Source: Gigaspora margarita
Taxonomy: Eukaryota > Glomeromycota > Glomeromycetes > Diversisporales > Gigasporaceae
Direction of reading: 5' to 3'
Assembly: GCA_009809945.1 (NCBI GenBank)
Contig: WTPW01000933.1
Coordinates: forward strand, 17,056 to 81,055
Length of the DNA stretch: 64,000 nucleotides
Position 1 is the stretch's first letter; each line of letters begins with the position of its first letter. Shown here in pieces: positions 57,922 through 64,000 of the stretch. Both the position numbers and the translations under genes were made by a program. The notes below the pieces were generated by a model that saw nothing but the letters and a program-made list of their open reading frames with translations, ran no database searches and was not told the origin of the DNA.

Positions 57922-58048
57922 GCTTTTAACTTTTATTAGATAATTCAATTATATTAAATTAAACAATCTATATTCGTCTAATAATTTTGTCGTAAGAAAT
58001 TACGACAATGAGAAATACAATTGTTTTAATCTTGATATGATTAATGTT
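57922..58048. other. Convergent intergenic region, SAS10/GCH1
   Basis: 127 bp between the two stop codons. It contains an inverted pair TTTTGTCGTAAG/TTACGACAATG (about 57985-58008) that could fold on either transcript. The genes probably share overlapping 3' ends. Confidence 0.5.
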
Positions 58049-58915
58049 TTAGTTTTTAATCAATGTTAAAAATTCTTCTCTAGTTTTCGCCTGTTCCCTA
58101 AACACACCCAACATAACACTTGTAGTCGTAGTGCTTCCGGGCTTCTGTACTCCACGCATTACCATGCATAAATGACTAACGAACCAAAATTGATCCAAAA
58201 TCATAGTTACTAAAGGCAATAATCATTAAATAGCATATATAAAAAAATAAATACATACGTTGCCTCCATTACAACAGCTACACCTTGAGGTTTTAAAATT
58301 TCCTGCAAAGCGACGGCGATCTGTTTTGTTAAACGTTCTTGAAGCTGAAGCCGTCTCGAAAACATTTCAGCGATACGAGCAAGTTTTGATAAACCGAGCA
58401 CACGACGATTTGGAATGTAACCTATACTGATCTGTTGTTTAAAGATCATGAGGAACATATTTATACTAAACTTAGCATAGACGTATTATTTATCAATATT
58501 CTTACCTTTCCAGTAAATGGTACTAAATGATGTTCACATAAAGAGAATACATCTATATTTTTAACAATAACCATTTCATCATGATCTATTTAAAAATGTA
58601 TATAATTAACATCGAAAGATTTGTATTATGTTGCATATAATAAAATTAAACATACCTTCTTCGAAAATCGCATCGTTAATGATCTCTAATATTATTAAAT
58701 CGAAGTTAATAAGTAAATTCTAGAAATAATTTAAATAAATTGCGCAAGTTAGATTGCATACGTTCAATACTCTCTTCATAACCTTTAGAAAAGAACATAA
58801 ACGATTGTGCACACCTATCAGGTGTTTTCAACAATCCTTGTCGTTTAGGATCTTCACCGATACATTCTATAATCGTTTTAACAGCTTCCGAAATTTTTTT
58901 TATACGTTCCTCCAT
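58049..58915 (-). CDS. GCH1: GTP cyclohydrolase I
   Basis: Converts GTP to 7,8-dihydroneopterin triphosphate, the first step of folate and tetrahydropterin synthesis (yeast FOL2); a cytosolic homodecamer. Five exons: 58915-58762, 58685-58656 (30 nt), 58585-58506, 58431-58259 and 58175-58049. All have GT-AG borders, giving 187 residues. Motifs in order: '[20 protein letters not shown]', 'IINDAIFEE', '[13 protein letters not shown]' (zinc Cys and catalytic His), '[20 protein letters not shown]', '[14 protein letters not shown]', '[11 protein letters not shown]' (second zinc Cys) and '[11 protein letters not shown]' at the end. The start ATG 58915 gives a short N-terminus. Fungal and animal enzymes usually have a longer variable leader, so an upstream exon cannot be excluded. 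It is convergent with SAS10. Confidence 0.96.
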
Positions 58916-58921
58916 CAGCAA

Positions 58922-59555
58922 GTTGTTTTTTTATAAAATTTATCTGAGCAAATTATTTTTTAAATTATTATATAAATTTTTAACCATGATTGGCTAGTAT
59001 GTATAGATATCGTGGATGGCTAAAAATCGATTGATATTAGGATTTGGGTTAGATTATGATAGCGAGGGTGGTTTATAAATAGCAAAATCGCATTCCCGAC
59101 TATTTTAGTGAACCACGGTTTAGATTAGAGATTGTACCCGTTGGGAAACTTCTACCCGGTTATTAAATTACCCGGACATCCGGATAAATTACTATAGGGT
59201 ACAATCACTAGTTCTAATCTAAGGGAGGTAGAGGCAAGAGCTAATTTACTCTCGACCTATGCTTTTCTAGGCAGGCTATAAGACCTCTAGTCTTCATATA
59301 TACATGTGAGAGGAAGTTGGTTATATCCATTTTTGTAAATTTCTATCTATGTGCACATGATTTGTTCTAACTGATCTTGCATTGTTTAAGGGTAGTAGAG
59401 TAAGAAAATCATCATGTTTTTTAGCCCGGCTAGGTTTTTTATCTTAATGATATATCTGTTTAGTTATCTTGTGATAAAGTGACAGTACATATTTAATGCA
59501 ATCTTTTAAGTTTGGTAATAACACAAGAGTTATTAATAAAGTTGTATTATTTAAT
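58922..59555. other. Upstream flank of GCH1
   Basis: Presumed GCH1 promoter. At 59126-59210 there is an ~85-bp hAT-like word element: TAGAGATTGTACCC and GGGTACAATCACTA inverted, flanks GTTTAGAT and GTTCTAAT (5 of 8 identical). It is rich in ACCCGG words. Confidence 0.5.
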
Positions 59556-59569
59556 AGATAGTTTTTTGT

Positions 59570-60495
59570 TTTTTTTTTTTTTTTTTTGTATCAAAGTTTC
59601 CGCTCTGAGGAAAGGCTTTTATTCAAGTGAATCAGACCACGGACGCCTCCAGGGGCACCCTGGCATTTGTTACATTGATGAGAGTACAACTAGCCACACC
59701 TGCAACTTTTGGTTGCCTATTTAAGTAGCCACCCGAAGGTCCTATACTAGCTGCCATACCTGCAACCCACATAACGGCATTGCCTATTTAAACCTTCTGG
59801 TCCCTGCTCCTCCTGCAAAGCCTCCTTGTATTACCGGTACAGTCCTCCATTACATAAGTCAGTCAAGGCCAGTCCTGGATGTATCGCAGAATCCCCTTAG
59901 GACTAATTTATCTTCGTGAAACACTCAATAGAGCAGTCCCTGTCCGGTATTACCTACACTTCGGTAACTTACACTACCTACTTTCGCCCTTGTGAGGTTC
60001 ACTCCAATCCTGATACCCACCACAATCTTCCTATCGGTCCTTCCTTAGTATTCCCAAACTTCCAAACCAGTTAGCCCAGAAGGGTTGGTCGGCCCAACTT
60101 TAGGTGCTGAATGGACTCCCTCCCCTTGGTACATGTTGCTAAAACACATGTTCTTTTCCTTTAGTGCGACTCCAGTGGCCAGGTTGGTGAACCCCCTCCT
60201 TGAGGATTTTGTCGTCCGGTTCTTCGGCTCCGGTTTTTGATATTCCAATTATAGTAGCACCGTCAAAGATCTTTGCTAATTCCTCACTCGGAACTTCCAA
60301 ATGGGTATCCATTTTCCAATTCTTGGATTTTTGTGTGCCTGGCAGCTCCCATTCAAGATGGTGTACCAAAGGACCTACGAGAAGAAATGGTACCATAACA
60401 CAGGTCTATTTTTCAAAACGTCGGCAGTGGGATTTGAACCCTAAACTTGCCACTTGGTGTGACAAGTTACCAACTTCTCTAAGTCACCACACCCC
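59570..60495 (-). mobile_element. Long tRNA-headed SINE-like retroposon
   Basis: On the minus strand the head (about 60495-60425) resembles a tRNA. It has an A-box-like segment in TGACTTAGAGAAGTTGG (about 60486-60470) and a B-box GGTTCAAATCC (60440-60430). The body is GC-richer than the surroundings. The 3' end is a poly-A tail of ~19 (poly-T on plus, 59570-59588). A perfect 14-bp direct repeat AGATAGTTTTTTGT flanks it (59556-59569, 60496-60509). Its T-rich sequence suits target-primed reverse transcription. At 926 bp it is long for a SINE. Two overlapping minus-strand open stretches (60396-60139 and 60248-60045) may be chance or remnants of a LINE-derived or retrogene body. Confidence 0.85.
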
Positions 60496-60509
60496 AGATA
60501 GTTTTTTGT

Positions 60510-61657
60510 ATAAGTGCTTCTTTGTAAATTGTTTTATAAATCTTTTTTTATTGTAAGTAGAAAACTTATACTTTTTGCAAAAATCTTTTAATGTATCTTT
60601 TAGTATAGTTTAATCAATGAATTATTTTTTAAACAAAAAAATAGATGTTTATTATCTTTTGGTTCTAGTTGATATCTAGAACATAGGTAATTAGAGTATT
60701 TAATAAAGTTTTTATAATATAGTAGATATAGGAAGTTTAGAAATTTATAATTTGATCACCTTAATACCAAAAAAAAAATTATAATTTGGTGCACCCTTAT
60801 AGTAGCAAATAGTATTGTTATAGTTAGGGTTAGAGTTAGAAGATTAGAAAATTAGAGGTTAGAGTTAGGATTAGAGTTAGTATTAGATTAATTTAAAATT
60901 AGAATTTAAGATAACATCGTGAGAGGAGCATTTTTTATTAAAAATGCAATAGTGTACCATTTTTTAAAACCCAAAAGATTATAGTAATTTAATTTTAAAG
61001 TTTTTGATTTTTGATTTTTGTGATTAGTAAATAAAAATAAAAAGGATCTTTTAAGTAATATACTATAAATTTAGTTTTTAATTAATAATATCTGAATAGT
61101 TTATTTTATACAAATATCAGTTACAGGATATGTTCTTCTTGATGATCTTATTAATAATTATTCTTTGTGTAGCATAAATTGCCGTGATCTTTTTTTTTGA
61201 CCACTTCAACTAATTAATAGCAGGCAATATTCCAACCTTAAACAAGTTTTATTATTTGATACCTTTATTTTATACTAGAAATAGTCATGTAATTTGAGTT
61301 TTTGCAAAATAAAATCAGACCCAAAACTAGCAATTTCTTGATACAAATATCAACATTCTCTTTTAAATACTGCAAAATAGATCCAGCTTACTTTGTTATT
61401 GATAGTAAATGAAGAGATAACAAAACTCATTAATGTCGCAAGAGTACTTTAGTTGTGGCTTTTAGGTATTTACTAAGAGGTGCTCTTTAATAAGATGTTA
61501 ATTTGAACTATTTTTTTACTTTTATTTCTTTTTGCAAAATCTATAACAAACAAATAGAATGATTTTAACTAAACTAAAACATTTATATATAAAAAGATCT
61601 TTGAACTTTTATTAATTGTTTCTAAAATCTTTGAATTCTAGACGAATGAGTCTGCAT
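60510..61657. other. AT-rich stretch with short TTAGGG-like words
   Basis: No gene. Around 60824-60880 there are several GTTAGGGTTAGAGTTAG-type words on the plus strand, resembling degenerate telomere repeat. The rest is plain AT-rich sequence. Confidence 0.4.
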
Positions 61658-61943
61658 AGGACCCGAACATCTAGTATAGAGATTATACTTGAAATTTTTC
61701 AGCAAAAACATCTAAAATTTGAAAAGCAAAAAACAGTTTTTGCCAATTATCTTGGCATCTAGTGGTCCAATTTGAATGAACTTTTTTTAAAATGAAGCTC
61801 TTGGTGAGGCGCATCTAACAAAAAAAATTTTATTCAATTCTAATTAGTGGATTAGAAGTTATTAAAGTAAATAGATTTTGTTATTTTTTATCAAAATTGG
61901 CAAAAATCCAGTTATGACCTATATAAGAGATGTCTGGGGTCCT
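61658..61943 (-). mobile_element. hAT-like MITE, AGGACCC family, copy 4
   Basis: 286 bp, ends AGGACCCGAACATCTAG and AGAGATGTCTGGGGTCCT. The flanking 8-mers (GTCTGCAT, ATCTATAT) match at 5 of 8, suggesting an older insertion. Confidence 0.85.
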
Positions 61944-61974
61944 ATCTATATAAAAGCTTGAAATATTAAATTAC

Positions 61975-63221
61975 TATCCCTTAGATTGTAACACAGGCAA
62001 ATTTGCCTGCGTATTTTAAAAATTTTAATAAAATTATAATAAAATTTTAAATATTGATTTTAGCTATACCTTTTCTAAGTAAAAAATATTCTTTGAGTTT
62101 TGTTTTAGTAACTTTGTTATAAAAATTTTTTAAAATTATTAGAAAACTTTAGTATAATCGAAGTTTAAAGTTCTTGTATTAGTATTTTTACTATTAAAAT
62201 TTTTTTTTAGATTTTCTTAAATTTTATATGTTCCCGTCTATAAAAAAAAACTTTTACTTCTAAGGGGCGTGCCATTTATCACGTGATTTATACCATGGAT
62301 ACATGGGTCAGGGTGGTGATCATGTCTATATATAATATATATAATATATATATTACATTATATACGGTATATAATATATATATAATATATATATTATTTA
62401 ATATTAAGTAACTTCTTTTTTACCAGTCCATTTTAGATGATTTTACTACCAAAATGTTCGTCTCAATGAGACGATTCTAACAAGCCCAAAATCCTTAAAA
62501 TCCAATCACAGGGTCACAAGATCGTTAAGGTTTTGCATTTTATACATATATATATTAAAATTTATATATATAATAATACACAACCTTAGCGATCTTGTGA
62601 CCCTGTAATTGGATTTTAATGATTTTGGGCTTGTTAGAATCGTCTCATTGAGACGAACATTTTGGTAGTAAAATCATCCAAAACGGACTAGTATATTAAG
62701 AGTTATTTAATATTATATATATTTATATAATATATTATAAATATTAGTCGTTATATTAACCAATCAGAATTGAGATTAGGGTGATCACACCATACATGGA
62801 TGGGGGTGGCTATTAAGTAAAAAATATTACGTGATAAATGGCACGCCCCTAATACAAGTCTTGATTTTTACAAATAAATCATTAAAGTTGCAATAATAAA
62901 AGTTATCATCCTTTATATAAACTACAATATTGTCTTAAGAACTATAGCTTTAAAACTAAAACTAAATAAGATTACAGAGAAATTGTAATAAAATTTTTTA
63001 AAAAATTTTTTTCTTAAAGATATCTATTTTTAGCTTATATATAACTTAAAATTTTTTCTTACAATATAAAAACTAATTTTGCAAAAAAGTAATTCTTATT
63101 TTCAAATATAATTGTACAAAGTTTTATTTAATTATCTTGATATTTAAAAAAAGTAAATCAGAGCAAAAAAAGTGCAAAAATACAGGCAAATTTGCCTGTG
63201 TCCTACTACAATCTAAGGGAT
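61975..63221. mobile_element. ATCCCTTA-ended element, copy 3, split
   Basis: Ends ATCCCTTAGATTGTA and TACAATCTAAGGGAT, with CAGGCAAATTTGCCTG just inside each. The two halves join across the fold-back at 62264-62849 exactly as in copy 1. Confidence 0.85.
62264..62849. mobile_element. Harbinger-like fold-back MITE (TAA duplication)
   Basis: Starts GGGGCGTGCCATTTATCACG, ends with its inverse, flanked by TAA (62261-62263, 62850-62852). Copy 1 of the host element (near 5269) gives the empty site. A second long inverted pair (62433-62556 and 62581-62690) forms the core. Its GAGACGATTCTAA text also occurs in the fold-back at 1095-1520. Confidence 0.9.
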
Positions 63222-63333
63222 ATTTCATTTGCTAAAGTAACCCAAGTTATTTACAAATTTGGGCATTTTAAAGCTTAATCTTAATACTCAGAGAAATTCC
63301 TGAATATTTGTAGAAGGTATTATATATAAAGAG

Positions 63334-63475
63334 CAGGATTGGCAATGGAATTCAATGGAACCTAATGGAGCTGCGAATAGAGTCAATAGAACTCTGAATA
63401 GAGCCAATAGATACTAATTTTTTGAGCTCCATTCGCAGCAACTATTGAACTTCATTAATTCCATTGCCAACTCTG
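63334..63475. mobile_element. hAT-like word element, CAATGGA type
   Basis: Ends CAGGATTGGCAATGGAATT and AATTCCATTGCCAACTCTG inverted. Dense in AATGGA, CAATAGA and GAATAGAG words. Flanking duplication not clear (6 of 8 if shifted by one). Confidence 0.75.
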
Positions 63476-63483
63476 AATAGAGA

Positions 63484-64000
63484 TACTTTGGTGAATAGAA
63501 TACAATAAGAGCTTGCTTTTTTGAACTAGCATAAAAAAAACTCAACTTTATTCAAACAATCAAAGCAGAAATCATAATGAAATTAGTTCATGACTTGAAA
63601 GAGCCTGACTTCTCTATAGATGTAGCCAAGTATATTACAATTAAGCTTGCTACTAGTAAAGCTTGTTTAGAATTACAAAAAATAAGAATGAAATTTTGCA
63701 GAAAATAATATTCAAAATGAAATTAGATTTGTTTATTATAATAGTTGAATTCTAGAATTAATAAAAGCAAGTTGTATACTTTATTGAATTTATTTTATAT
63801 ATATAAAAGCTCATATATAAATTTAACTTTTTCATCTATTTTATTTTTTATGTATATAAGAGAGATAGGGATATTATGGACACCTTAAGGTTCTTACTAG
63901 CAAAACTTTTTCATAAACAAATAGATTTTTATACAATTTTTATTATTTGAACTATGCTTAATAAAGAATAAATTACTTCAAAAAAATCTTTATATCATAT
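63484..64000. other. AT-rich end of window, no supported gene
   Basis: A weak coding-like phrase on the plus strand (about 63577-63660) is followed by AT-rich sequence. No motif is recognised. Confidence 0.35.

Overview
The window looks like a chromosome segment of an AT-rich, repeat-laden fungus. Three intact protein genes carry short GT-AG introns and standard-code codons (RPS0, SAS10/UTP3 and GTP cyclohydrolase I, 53.7-58.9 kb). Almost everything else is transposable elements in several layers of nesting, plus decayed genes. The base composition, small introns, Ty3/gypsy element with many nonsense codons, degenerate RanBPM-type SPRY copy and very high MITE load fit an arbuscular mycorrhizal fungus (Glomeromycotina). 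That assignment is inference; no marker gene proves it.

Layout. 0-9.5 kb: AT-rich repeats. These include a TA-flanked MITE split by a fold-back element, a 2.26-kb element whose interior carries a ladder of 20 T-tracts spaced 58 bp apart, a 1.9-kb element ending in a TTTGC/GCAAA motif, and a tandem array of ~300-360-bp units. 9.57-18.89 kb: a full-length Ty3/gypsy retrotransposon with 650-bp LTRs and a 4-bp target duplication (ATAA). It carries gag, protease, an unusual zinc-knuckle block, reverse transcriptase/RNase H, integrase and an extra 3' ORF, all broken by nonsense codons and frameshifts. 19.2-23.6 kb: Harbinger-like MITEs (TTA duplications), a 1.6-kb AGGACCCC-ended element with an 8-bp duplication, and a degenerate ~35-bp repeat. 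24.3-32.9 kb: what I read as one non-autonomous LTR element (GTAC duplication). Its two ~0.9-kb LTRs are each swollen to 3.5-4 kb by insertions, including a SPRY pseudogene segment and a hAT transposon. 33.5-42.3 kb: further hAT-like MITEs, a 2.3-kb element with an assembly gap inside a palindrome, and a minus-strand pseudogene split by a 2.5-kb element holding a near-perfect palindrome. 42.5-53 kb: MITEs, long palindromes, a three-hairpin tandem array and scattered ORF remnants. 53.7-58.9 kb: the gene island. 59.6-60.5 kb: a tRNA-headed SINE-like retroposon with a perfect 14-bp target duplication. 61.6-63.5 kb: nested MITEs.

Gene island. RPS0 (minus) and SAS10 (plus) are divergent and share 200 bp holding a CRE palindrome and a CACGTG E-box. 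Both act in small-subunit ribosome production, so co-regulation is plausible. GCH1 (minus) converges on SAS10 with 127 bp between stop codons.

Most interesting signals: (1) the 58-bp T-tract ladder; (2) a group of short hAT-like elements (TAGRG/CAG termini, 8-bp duplications) each filled with its own short repeated word, two of which sit at the same site in the two LTRs of one element; (3) the retrotransposon's internal zinc-knuckle block and 3' ORF, with a C:G-to-T:A nonsense pattern; (4) the long SINE.
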